A DNA stretch of 64,000 nucleotides from positions 1-64,000 of the forward strand of contig CAJUFE010000010.1 of assembly GCA_910585635.1 (NCBI GenBank), in the 5' to 3' direction. Positions 52,402 through 60,746 of the stretch are shown here, in pieces. Position 1 is the first letter of the stretch, and the number at the start of each line of letters is the position of its first letter. The notes under the pieces were generated by a model. That model searched no databases. It saw only the letters and a program-made list of their open reading frames with translations, and had not been told where the DNA came from. The stretch is from an uncultured Lachnospiraceae bacterium (GTDB taxonomy: Bacteria; Bacillota; Clostridia; Lachnospirales; Lachnospiraceae). The position numbers and the translations under genes were made by a program.

Positions 52402-55400
52402 ATGAGAAGAACGACGATCGGGATCATAGCACATGTTGATTCAGGGAAGACCACCCTTTCGGAGGGGATGCTCTACCTTAGCGGGAGCATCCGCAAGCTG
52501 GGGCGGGTGGACCAGGGGGATTCTTTTCTGGACACAGATACCATGGAGCGGGCCAGAGGGATCACCATTTTTTCCAAGCAGGCGATATTTACATTGGATA
52601 GAGCAGAGGGACAGGAGAGGGCAGAGGGACAGGAGCTGGCAGGCGGCCAGGAGAGTCTGGAAGTGACCCTATTAGATACGCCGGGGCATGTGGATCTGTC
52701 GGCGGAGATGGAGCGGACCCTGCAGGTATTGGATAATGCGATCCTGGTGATCAGCGGGGCTGACGGGGTGCAGAGCCATACCCTCACCCTGTGGCGGCTG
52801 CTGAAACGATACCAGATCCCGGTGTTCCTGTTCATCAACAAGATGGATCAGCCGGGGACGGATAAAGAAAGGCTGATGGCCGAGCTAAAGGAAAAGCTGG
52901 ACGGGCAGTGTGTGGATTTTTCGGCGGAGGTGCTGTGCGGGCATCCGGAACATCTGGCATCTGGCGGTCTGTCTGACTGTATATCGAGCCATCTGGCATC
53001 TGGCGGTCCGTCTGACTGTTCGAGCCATCTGGCATCTGGCGGTCTGTCTGACCGAACATCGAGCCAGCTGGCATCTGGCGGTCTGTCTGACTGTATATCG
53101 AGCCATCTGGCTGATGGCTCGTCCGATCCGCGGTCCGGTCGTTTGGCCGATCAGGCCCGGCAGGCCTTCTTTGAGGAGCTGGCCATGTGTGACGAGGCCT
53201 TGTTGGAGCGGTATCTAGAGCGGGGACGGGTGGAAGAGGGGGAGATCCGGGCTTTGATCCGGGAGCGGAAGGTATTTCCCTGCTATTTCGGCTCCGCTCT
53301 AAAGCTGGAAGGGGTGGACGCCTTTTTACAGGGCCTGGCCCGTTATGGGATCTGCCCGGAGCCAAAGGGGGAGGCCTTCGGCGCCAAGGTTTTTAAGATC
53401 TCCAGGGATGCCCAGGGGAACCGTTTGACCCATATGAAGATCACAGGCGGGAGCCTGAAGGTCAAGGATAGCCCGGACGGGACGGATAAGGTGGAGCAGA
53501 TCCGGCTCTATTCCGGGGTGCGGTCTAAGACGGTGGGTCAGGCGGAGGCCGGGATGGTCTGTGCGGTGACCGGGCTCACAGGGACCTATGCAGGACAGGG
53601 GTTGGGAGCGGAGGAAGCTTCGGGCCTGCCTTTGCTGGAGCCGGTGCTCTCCTATCAGATCCTCCTGCCGGAGGGAGAGGATACCCATATCATGCTCATG
53701 AGACTTAAGCAGCTGGAAGAGGAGGAACCCCTCCTCCATATCCAGTGGGACGAGCAGCTGGGCCAGATCCATGTCCAGCTCATGGGCGAGGTGCAGATCG
53801 ATGTCTTAAAGAACAGCATCAGAGAGCGGTTTGGCGTGGAGGTGGAACTGGGCGTCGGGAGCATCCTCTATAAAGAGACGATCTTAGGGCCGGTGGAAGG
53901 GGTGGGGCATTTTGAACCTCTGCGCCATTATGCGGAGGCCCATCTCTTATTGGAACCGGGAGAACGGGGCAGCGGGCTGCAGTTTGCCGCTGACTGCAGT
54001 GAGGATGTGCTGGAGAGGAACTGGCAGCGGCTGATCCTGACCCATCTGGAGGAGAAGGCGCATAAAGGTGTCCTGACCGGCGCCCCGATCACGGACATGC
54101 GGGTCACGGTGATCGCCGGGCGGGCCCACCAGAAGCATACAGAGGGCGGGGATTTCCGCCAGGCCACCTACCGGGCCCTGCGGCAGGGGCTGATGAAGGC
54201 GGAGAGCATGCTGCTGGAGCCCTATTACAGCTTCCGGCTGGAGCTGCCTACAGGACTGGTGGGCCGCGCCATGTCCGATCTGCAGCGGATGAGCGCGACC
54301 TTTGAGGTCTCGGAGACGATCGGGGAAACGACCGTCCTGACCGGCAGAGCGCCGGTGGCCAAGATGCAGGGCTACCAGCTGAAGGTGACCGCCTATTCTA
54401 AGGGGATGGGCAGGCTCTCCTGTACCATGGAAGGCTACGGTCCCTGCCATGATGAGGAGGCGGTCTTAGCGGCCAGCGGCTACGACCCGGAGCTGGATAC
54501 AGCCAACACACCGGATTCCGTCTTCTGCTCCCACGGCGCAGGCTTTATCGTCCCCTGGTATCAGGTGGAGGACTATATGCATGTGGAGAGCGGCATCCGG
54601 CAGGCAGGAGAGCAGGAGGCTGACGGAGCTGGAACAGATAGGACTGGAACAGATAGGGCTGGAAGAGACAGGATTGGAACAGATAGGGTGGCGGAAGGCC
54701 GGGTCGCCCACATGGATGTGGCAAAAGGCAGCGAGGACGTGAAGGGAGACCGATCTTTGGGAGGCGGGTCCGGAGCAGGACCAGCAGGACCAAGGCAGAG
54801 TGGGTCCGGGTCTGCCCCGGAGGGAGCCGGGCAACGATCTTACGCGGGTCCTGGCAGGGCCAGGGTATCAGCACAAAGTGGGGCGGGCAGTCGAGGGAGC
54901 ACAGATGGGATCAGCGCTGGCAGCAGTGGAGGCTACTCGGGTTCATTGGAGAGCGACAAGGAACTGGAGGAGATCTTCCGCCGCACCTACGGGGACAGCA
55001 AGCGCCAGCGTTCCCAGAGGGAGCAGAGTGCACCTGGGGGGAGCCTTTCCGGCCGAAAGGCGCTCCGCGAACGGGCCTGGCAGCCCACGGAGCCTTTAGA
55101 GGAATATCTCTTAGTGGACGGTTACAACGTCATCTTCGCCTGGGACAGCCTAAAGGAGCTGGCAAAAGTCAGCTTAGACGGGGCCAGGCAGCGCCTGATG
55201 GACATCCTGTGCAATTACCAGGGCTTCAAAAAATGCCATGTGATCCTGGTCTTTGATGCCTACCGGGTGGCGGGCCATGCCTGCGAGGTGCGAGAGTATC
55301 TCAACATCCATGTGGTCTACACCAAAGAGGCGGAGACTGCCGACCGATACATCGAAAAGACCGTCCATGAGCTGGCGAAAAAGTATCGGGTGACCGTGGC

Positions 55401-55620
55401 CACCTCCGACGGCTTAGAGCAGATCATCATCATGGGCCAGGGAGCCCTGCGGATGTCGGCGGCGGAGCTTTTAGAAGAGGTGGAGCGGACGGATGCAACG
55501 ATCCGGGCCGAGTATCTGGATAAGCCCAGGCGCAAGCAGAACCTGCTGTTCGAAGGGGTGGATGAGGAGACGGCGGCTTATGTGAAGGATGTGGGGGAGG
55601 GATCTCACGAAGGGCAGTGA
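52402..55620 (+). CDS. Tet(M)-like ribosomal-protection GTPase fused to NYN (YacP/Rae1-type) nuclease
   Basis: 1072 residues. The N-terminal GTPase has G1 AHVDSGKTTLSEG (10-22), RARGITIFSKQ, G3 LLDTPGHVDLSAEMER (about 90-105) and G4 FINKMDQPGTD (about 145), then EF-G-like domains II-V ending near 730: the layout of Tet(M)/Tet(O) proteins that remove tetracycline from the ribosomal A site. After a Gly/Ser/Arg-rich linker (about 735-890), residues 903-1060 are an NYN domain (LLVDGYNVIFAW, ILVFDAYRV, TKEAETADRYIE, VATSDGLEQIIIMGQGALRMSA) like YacP/Rae1, the A-site mRNA endonuclease. Repeats are inserted at 184-243 and in the linker. Whether it gives tetracycline resistance is unknown. Confidence 0.9.
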   Translation: MRRTTIGIIAHVDSGKTTLSEGMLYLSGSIRKLGRVDQGDSFLDTDTMERARGITIFSKQAIFTLDRAEGQERAEGQELAGGQESLEVTLLDTPGHVDLSAEMERTLQVLDNAILVISGADGVQSHTLTLWRLLKRYQIPVFLFINKMDQPGTDKERLMAELKEKLDGQCVDFSAEVLCGHPEHLASGGLSDCISSHLASGGPSDCSSHLASGGLSDRTSSQLASGGLSDCISSHLADGSSDPRSGRLADQARQAFFEELAMCDEALLERYLERGRVEEGEIRALIRERKVFPCYFGSALKLEGVDAFLQGLARYGICPEPKGEAFGAKVFKISRDAQGNRLTHMKITGGSLKVKDSPDGTDKVEQIRLYSGVRSKTVGQAEAGMVCAVTGLTGTYAGQGLGAEEASGLPLLEPVLSYQILLPEGEDTHIMLMRLKQLEEEEPLLHIQWDEQLGQIHVQLMGEVQIDVLKNSIRERFGVEVELGVGSILYKETILGPVEGVGHFEPLRHYAEAHLLLEPGERGSGLQFAADCSEDVLERNWQRLILTHLEEKAHKGVLTGAPITDMRVTVIAGRAHQKHTEGGDFRQATYRALRQGLMKAESMLLEPYYSFRLELPTGLVGRAMSDLQRMSATFEVSETIGETTVLTGRAPVAKMQGYQLKVTAYSKGMGRLSCTMEGYGPCHDEEAVLAASGYDPELDTANTPDSVFCSHGAGFIVPWYQVEDYMHVESGIRQAGEQEADGAGTDRTGTDRAGRDRIGTDRVAEGRVAHMDVAKGSEDVKGDRSLGGGSGAGPAGPRQSGSGSAPEGAGQRSYAGPGRARVSAQSGAGSRGSTDGISAGSSGGYSGSLESDKELEEIFRRTYGDSKRQRSQREQSAPGGSLSGRKALRERAWQPTEPLEEYLLVDGYNVIFAWDSLKELAKVSLDGARQRLMDILCNYQGFKKCHVILVFDAYRVAGHACEVREYLNIHVVYTKEAETADRYIEKTVHELAKKYRVTVATSDGLEQIIIMGQGALRMSAAELLEEVERTDATIRAEYLDKPRRKQNLLFEGVDEETAAYVKDVGEGSHEGQ
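52951..53130 (+). repeat. 36-42-bp tandem repeats inside the GTPase domain
   Basis: Five in-frame units beginning CATCTGGCATCTGGCGGTCT encode LASGGLSDCISSH and variants (the last LADGSSDPRSG), between G4 and the next conserved strand. Unit lengths vary in steps of three. Confidence 0.88.
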
Positions 55621-55985
55621 TGGGGACAGGGTCCTTTCAAAAAGGCGGATAAGGAGCACGAAAATGAAGAGCTGGACTATCAATTGAGAGGGGTAGTCGC
55701 GAAGCTATCCTCCATGGGGGTCAATGTGGAGGATATAACATTCTGAGCATAGACGATCGATCAACATAAAAAGACGATACACGTCAAGAACGGGACGGCA
55801 GCATCTGGTAAGGATACCGATGTGGCCGTCTTTTTTTCTCCTGCAAACCTGGTCGTAAAAAGCATCACCGTCTAAGATAGAGGGGTGGACCGAGAAGGAA
55901 CAGCAGGGCAAAGAGAGGGGCGTTTGGAAGTTGCTCCAAGGAACTGCCCGGATGGCGTGAGGGATACGCCGGAAAGGAGAGAGTG
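55621..55985. other. Intergenic region before recombinase gene
   Basis: 365 bp. A frame ending in TGA near 55745 (…LDYQLRGVVAKLSSMGVNVED…) looks protein-like but has no start. A hairpin terminator is at 55795-55837. Bases 55838-55972 show no gene or clear promoter. Confidence 0.45.
55795..55837 (+). terminator. Terminator between GTPase gene and recombinase
   Basis: ACGGCAGCATCTGG pairs with CCGATGTGGCCGT with small bulges around TAAGGATA; C then seven T follow. Confidence 0.78.
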
Positions 55986-56621
55986 ATGGGAAACACCTAT
56001 GGCTACGCACGTGTCAGCACTAAGGAACAGAAGGAGGATCGGCAGATGATCGCGCTCATGGAGGCGGAGGTGCCGAGAAAGAACATCTACATGGATAAAC
56101 AGTCCGGGAAGGATTTTGAGCGTCCCATGTACAAACGGATGACAAGGCGTCTGAAAGAAGAGGACCTTTTGTACATCAAGAGCATCGACCGGCTTGGCCG
56201 GGATTATGAGGAGATATTAGAGCAATGGCGGGTACTGACCCGGGAGAAGAGGGTGGATATCGTGGTCCTGGATATGCCCCTTCTGGATACGAGACGAGGG
56301 AAGGACCTGATGGGAGCTTTCTTAAGCGATATCGTCCTGCAGGTCCTGTCCTTTGTGGCTGAAAATGAGCGGAATGATATCCGGCAGAGGCAGAAGGAGG
56401 GGATCGAGGCGGCTAAGCAGAAAGGGGTGAGGTTTGGCAGGCCGCAAAAGCCCCTGCCCGATAATTTTTATCAGGTCTTTGAAAAATGGATGGCGGGCGA
56501 ACTGACCTGCCGAGGTGCGGCAAAGCTGTGCGGGATGCCGGTGGCTTCTTTTTGCCGCAGAGGTGAGGCACAAAAAAGGCTGCTGTCCGGCGGGGCGGCA
56601 GATGGATCTGGATCCAATTAG
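55986..56621 (+). CDS. Serine recombinase (resolvase/invertase type)
   Basis: 211 residues; GGAAAGGAGAG precedes ATG 55986. YGYARVSTKEQ holds the catalytic Ser (11); SIDRLGRDYEEI, then LSFVAENERNDIRQRQKEGIEAAKQKG (E-helix) and a C-terminal helix-turn-helix (GELTCRGAAKLCGMPVASFCRRG) give the small resolvase/invertase order. It is not the IS607 type, which has the helix-turn-helix first. It should cut and rejoin DNA at short inverted or direct sites. The nearest such sites are the 29-bp inverted repeats starting 108 bp downstream. Confidence 0.93.
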   Translation: MGNTYGYARVSTKEQKEDRQMIALMEAEVPRKNIYMDKQSGKDFERPMYKRMTRRLKEEDLLYIKSIDRLGRDYEEILEQWRVLTREKRVDIVVLDMPLLDTRRGKDLMGAFLSDIVLQVLSFVAENERNDIRQRQKEGIEAAKQKGVRFGRPQKPLPDNFYQVFEKWMAGELTCRGAAKLCGMPVASFCRRGEAQKRLLSGGAADGSGSN

Positions 56622-56728
56622 ATCCGCTTAGATCTGCTGCGGGACAGATGCGCTGCGGTCACAGAGGTGGGACGAACGGCCAGCTGTAAAAGCGAACTGG
56701 TAAAAGTGGATAGGGGATACTTCCGAGA

Positions 56729-56757
56729 TGTTCCAAATGGTGTACGTTTTGGAACAG
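56729..56757 (+). repeat. Inverted repeat, left copy (candidate inversion site)
   Basis: 29 bases beginning TGTTCCAAATGGTGTACG and ending TTGGAACAG; 28 of 29 match the reverse complement of 56930-56958. The copy is itself partly palindromic (TTCCAAA ... TTTTGGAA). Confidence 0.92.
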
Positions 56758-56814
56758 AAAGATCTAAACAAGGCCATATCTTGGATATCGGCCATATTTA
56801 TATGACCATAAGGG

Positions 56815-56843
56815 ATTCTAACATAATTTCTGCTGAAAAGCAA
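56815..56843 (-). promoter_or_regulatory. Promoter inside the inverted-repeat segment, pointing leftward
   Basis: On the minus strand TTGCTT (56843-56838), 17-bp spacer, TAGAAT (56820-56815). It lies inside the interval 56758-56929 and points toward the recombinase gene, away from the TnpB-like gene. I find no comparable promoter pointing right inside the segment or between 56959 and 57028. Confidence 0.55.
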
Positions 56844-56929
56844 GGCTAGCAGTTCTTTTGGGCTGGAAATTTCTGCATGATCCTTGTATATGGGCATACC
56901 ACCGAGGATAAGACTCCAAGGACCGGTCG

Positions 56930-56958
56930 CTGTTCCAAAACGTACACCATTTGGGACA
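56930..56958 (-). repeat. Inverted repeat, right copy (candidate inversion site)
   Basis: 29 bases beginning CTGTTCCAAAACGTACACC; partner of 56729-56757. A shorter related piece (AACACCATGGGACACA) follows at about 56994-57010. The interval between copies is 172 bp. Confidence 0.92.
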
Positions 56959-57028
56959 CAGAGGGATGGGATAGCGTGGGATGCGGTGGGATGGAACACC
57001 ATGGGACACAAGCCGCAGAGGGAGAGAG

Positions 57029-58369
57029 ATGCCGGATACCGTATGCAAGATCGTCCGCCAGTACAATAAGGACGTCATCCCAGGAGAGGATATGCGGAAG
57101 CTCCTGGAGATCGCCAGGGACTATGCATGTGTGAAGAATGCGGTCTACCAGCGTTATGGCGGGATCCGCAGCCTCCAGAAGCTCTATCCGGGCTATACCG
57201 TGCAGAACGAGATGACTAAGAGCGGTCTGCGGGAAAGCTTAGGGCTGCCGTCGGTCTATTTCTATATGGCGGTCTTTGACGCGGTGCGGGAGCTCAAGGC
57301 CTATTGGACCACGGTCAGATTCCAAGTCCTGAAGCGGGTGAACGCCCATGAGGGGCTTGGGGAGGAGGAAAAGCATTTCCTCCGGTATCTGCTGAAGGTG
57401 AACAATGCATTTGATGCGGCATTAAACGGGACAGAGCAAAAGCTCCCCAAGGAGATCCAGGCGCGGTATGACAGCCTGGCCTCCCAGGTGGATGTGAAAA
57501 AGCTGGAAAGCTACCTTTGCAGACAGGTGCGCAAGCAGACAAGAAAGCTGCATGTGGAGAAGGTAGAGGGTTTTTCCATGACCGAGCGTGCCTATCGTTA
57601 CGGCGACCATGGGATCTATATCGCCGTGAAGCAGAAACGGAAGCGGATCTTTATCCCATTGACCGATGGGAACCAGTACACCAGGCAGCTCTATATCCGC
57701 CTTTTCCCGGAACGGGGAGCGGTGGAGATCCGGGCGCCGATCGATGTCAAGGTGAAGCCGCATCCGGACCGGGACCGGGAGATCGGGCTTTCCATGGGGA
57801 TGCGGGTCATGCTGGTGACGGACGAGGGCCATCTGTATGGCGAGGGATACGGGCAGCTGCAGAGCCGGCTCTCCGACTGGCTCAGGGAGCAGACCAGCCG
57901 CTATCACCGCAACCGACAGGCAAATCCCGGAAGGAAAAAGTACCAGGACCAAAAGCACCGGATGGAGGAGCAGCTCCACAGCTATATCAACCAGGAATTG
58001 AACCGTTTTTTCCAGGAAGAAAGGCCCAAGCGCGTCTGTCTGCCCAAACTCCCAAAGGGCGGCTGCAGCGGCCCGGTCAAGCGGATCGATCATATCGCCA
58101 CCACATGGCAGAGAGGCTACATCCGCAGCCGGCTGAGGCAAAAATGCCGGGAACAGGCAGTGGAGTTTGTGGAGGTATTTGGAAAGGATATCAGCAATGT
58201 ATGCAGCCGGTGCGGCGCGTTCGGAAGGAAGCAGGAGGGGCGGTTTTATTGCCCTGTGTGCGGGTATGAGGCCGATCAGAAGGTGAACGCGGCGCAGAAT
58301 GCGAAAAAGCGGGGCGTATCGCAGGCGCTTGCGCCTGCTGGCAACGTGACGCTGCCGCAGGCAGAGTAG
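57029..58369 (+). CDS. TnpB-family protein with all RuvC catalytic residues lost
   Basis: ATG 57029 with GGGAGAG upstream gives MPDTVCKIVRQYNKDVIP, 446 residues. N-terminal helical region, then a RuvC-like fold: EIGLSMGMRVMLVTDEG, RVCLPKLPKGG, and a zinc finger (C392, C395, C408, C411) followed by YEADQKVNAAQN. In active TnpB these read GIDxG, (I/V)xxEDL and DxNAA. Here the three acidic residues are Ser255, Pro339 and Lys418, so DNA cutting is not expected. The zinc finger and surrounding fold are kept, so the loss looks selected, not decay. It may be a nuclease-dead RNA-guided repressor (TldR-like) or another exapted TnpB. Confidence 0.88.
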   Translation: MPDTVCKIVRQYNKDVIPGEDMRKLLEIARDYACVKNAVYQRYGGIRSLQKLYPGYTVQNEMTKSGLRESLGLPSVYFYMAVFDAVRELKAYWTTVRFQVLKRVNAHEGLGEEEKHFLRYLLKVNNAFDAALNGTEQKLPKEIQARYDSLASQVDVKKLESYLCRQVRKQTRKLHVEKVEGFSMTERAYRYGDHGIYIAVKQKRKRIFIPLTDGNQYTRQLYIRLFPERGAVEIRAPIDVKVKPHPDRDREIGLSMGMRVMLVTDEGHLYGEGYGQLQSRLSDWLREQTSRYHRNRQANPGRKKYQDQKHRMEEQLHSYINQELNRFFQEERPKRVCLPKLPKGGCSGPVKRIDHIATTWQRGYIRSRLRQKCREQAVEFVEVFGKDISNVCSRCGAFGRKQEGRFYCPVCGYEADQKVNAAQNAKKRGVSQALAPAGNVTLPQAE

Positions 58370-58431
58370 GGGGGCGGACTGGGTCAGCAAGATCAAAGCA
58401 GCGTTAAAGAATGATCAAAGTAAGCCCAGTC
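58321..58431 (+). ncRNA. Candidate guide-RNA scaffold at the 3' end of the TnpB-like gene
   Basis: In TnpB systems the guide RNA overlaps the 3' end of the gene. Here a perfect 8-bp hairpin GCAGGCGC/GCGCCTGC (58321-58338) lies in the last codons and GACTGGG (58377-58383) pairs with CCCAGTC (58425-58431) after the stop. A guide would start 3' of this. The structures are real; their function is inference. Confidence 0.35.
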
Positions 58432-59035
58432 AGCTTAAGACAAGCAATAATAGCAAGGCAGGATAGGATCATAAAGACACAGGCTCCGGATACATGTGGG
58501 TGATGAGCCCCATTTGACCAAGGCATGCTCACAAGGCTGTCCCAAGAGGCGTTATCGGAAGATAGGATCGATAGGATCTGGCGGCCTTTAAAGGAGCGGC
58601 TGTTGATGGACCGGAGGGCGTGTCTATGATAGAAAAAGACCAGTCGGCATTAGAAGGCAGACGGCAGGCCTGCGGTGAGCAGGAGGCGGTCTGCGCATTG
58701 GGTATGCCAGGACCTTGTGAACATGTGAGCTACAAACGGCGCTGACGTGCATGATGTAGCAAGGAGCGAAGCAGAGGGTGGACGATCTATAGCCATCTGC
58801 ATCACCAGATATCGGTAGATAGCGGTGACCAATATTCCTTATTATTTTAGGGAGCAACACATGAGGGAAGATGTTGAGGGAGACGATGATGCATGTGTCC
58901 CTACTATTTTATCTATAAGGCGATAGTGGTAAGTCGAAAGTAAGTATACATATCTTATTATATATAATTCGGTTTAGGCTTTTTAGGTATGATAATGCTT
59001 TTAGATATAGTGACAGTATTTTAAAGGGGTAGGGA
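58432..59035. other. Intergenic region between TnpB-like gene and polysaccharide cluster
   Basis: 604 bp with no gene that I can support. GC-rich at first, then AT-rich from about 58900, where the composition change of the following cluster begins. TATGAT at 58988-58993 could be a -10 box for 59036 but no good -35 is present. Confidence 0.5.
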
Positions 59036-60727
59036 ATGATGCGCAGATTATACATCAAACAGTTTTGGAATCTGACAAAAACATTGAAAGATGCCTGTGC
59101 AGAGTTAGAAAAGCATAAGGGTGATGCTCGGTTGGGCCTATGTGCGGATATGCAGGAATTTGTTTCTGGCATGCTCGATCATGTAGAGGATTTGCTTGAC
59201 GGAAATAGGAAATTATCAGAACTCTTAAAAGAGCTTTATGAGGCACTCTTCTATGTTTCACAGGGAAAAATCCATGTAAAACAGGTGGCAGTCATTATCT
59301 GCGAGATCCAAAAGATGGCACATACTCTTAAAGCAGATCGGATAGAAGTGGTTTTTTTCTGCTACAAAGCAAGTATGTCAGATTCGTTAGAAAGTGTATA
59401 TTTTGCTGCAAAGGAGGATCCTTTTTGTGATGCATATTTTGTACCGATCCCATATTTCGACCGAGATCCAGACGGGAATATCGGTCAGATGCATTTGGAA
59501 GGAGCTGGCCATTACTCAGATCGATATGAATTAACAGATTGGGAAAAATATGATATACAGGCTCGTCGGCCTGATGTGGTCTTTATCATGAACCCCTATG
59601 ATGAGCAGAATTATGTGACTTCTGTACACCCTTATTTTTATAGCCGTCGTCTGAAAGAGTATACGGACATGCTGGTATATATAGAATATGGGCTGCCTTA
59701 CTGGTTATATCGAGATCCTTGTGCAGAAGGATTACAAAAAGAGTTTGAGGAAAAAAGCATATTATTACCAGCACATCTATACGCACATTATGACATTCGA
59801 TATGCGAAGGAGTTGGCTGAGGCACATAAAACTATGTTTGCTGCGTATCCGGATATTGCTCGGCAGTATGATATGACGCCCGAGAGGATCCAGGAAAAAT
59901 TTGTTCCTCTTGGATCGCCCAAATTCGATAAAGTCTTGAATACGAATAGGGAGGACTATCCTTTACCAGAAGTATGGAAGAGAAAAACGGAAGGTAAAAA
60001 GATCATTCTTTATAATACTAGCTTGGTGGAGCTTTTGCGGTCTAGTACGCCAGAAAGTGGATATGGGGAGGTGTCAGTATCACATGATGACCGGTATTTT
60101 AGAAAAGTACATTCAATTATAGAGATGTTTCAGTCGCAAGAGGATGTTGTACTTTGGTGGCGTCCTCACCCATTGTTTGAGGCGACTCTCCATTCTATAC
60201 GTCCTACCCTTTTATTCGAGTACCTGGATATCATCCAGGACTTTAAAACTTTTGAGAAAGGCGTCTTTGATGATACGGAGGATTTGCATAGGGCGATCGC
60301 ATGGAGCGATGGGATGATCTCAGATGAAAGTTCGTTACTGTTACTTTATATGGCGACTGGTAAGCCTTTTTATATCCCATCGATCACAAAGGCTCTTTCA
60401 CAGCCAATCTATGATAGTGGCACCGATTTTCATGCACCGTTGGCAGGACGATTGGAGAATATGAGATCCGCTAGAGGTGCTAATGTTGGAGGGTGGAATT
60501 GCTGTATCTGGTGGGATAATTTTTTGGAAGAAGATGTGATCAGGAATGTCCATTTTAAAGACTTTAATGACCGTTTTATTGATTTTATCATACATAGAGA
60601 ACGATATCCAGAAGCAGAGGAATATAGACGATTGCAGATACAGATGTTCCAGGACCTTGTAATAAATGCAGACGGTACAGCCGGTAAAAAAATTTATGCA
60701 TTCGTGAAGCAGAAAGCATTAGGCTAA
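59036..60727 (+). CDS. CDP-glycerol glycerophosphotransferase-like protein
   Basis: 563 residues; AAAGGGG precedes ATG 59036 (MMRRLYIKQFWN). The N-terminal 100 residues are helical. From about 105 (EVVFFCYKASMSDSLESVY) to the end the pattern follows TagB/TagF-type polymerases: VPLGSPKFDKV, KKIILYNTS, DVVLWWRPHPL, AWSDGMISDESSLLLLYMATGKPFY. Such proteins transfer glycerol-phosphate or similar units to surface polymers. It lacks a signal peptide, as the family does. AT-rich codon use contrasts with the upstream genes, suggesting horizontal transfer of the cluster. Confidence 0.78.
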   Translation: MMRRLYIKQFWNLTKTLKDACAELEKHKGDARLGLCADMQEFVSGMLDHVEDLLDGNRKLSELLKELYEALFYVSQGKIHVKQVAVIICEIQKMAHTLKADRIEVVFFCYKASMSDSLESVYFAAKEDPFCDAYFVPIPYFDRDPDGNIGQMHLEGAGHYSDRYELTDWEKYDIQARRPDVVFIMNPYDEQNYVTSVHPYFYSRRLKEYTDMLVYIEYGLPYWLYRDPCAEGLQKEFEEKSILLPAHLYAHYDIRYAKELAEAHKTMFAAYPDIARQYDMTPERIQEKFVPLGSPKFDKVLNTNREDYPLPEVWKRKTEGKKIILYNTSLVELLRSSTPESGYGEVSVSHDDRYFRKVHSIIEMFQSQEDVVLWWRPHPLFEATLHSIRPTLLFEYLDIIQDFKTFEKGVFDDTEDLHRAIAWSDGMISDESSLLLLYMATGKPFYIPSITKALSQPIYDSGTDFHAPLAGRLENMRSARGANVGGWNCCIWWDNFLEEDVIRNVHFKDFNDRFIDFIIHRERYPEAEEYRRLQIQMFQDLVINADGTAGKKIYAFVKQKALG

Positions 60728-60746
60728 AATCAAAGGAGGTGAAGCT

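Noticed and set aside
55642..55745. Protein-like frame ending LSSMGVNVEDITF
   Set aside because: No start codon with ribosome site and no recognisable family; noted only as a possible remnant.
56729..56958. Inverted repeats as terminal repeats of an IS carrying the TnpB-like gene
   Set aside because: Both copies lie on the same (5') side of the gene and no matching copy follows 58369, so they do not bound it.
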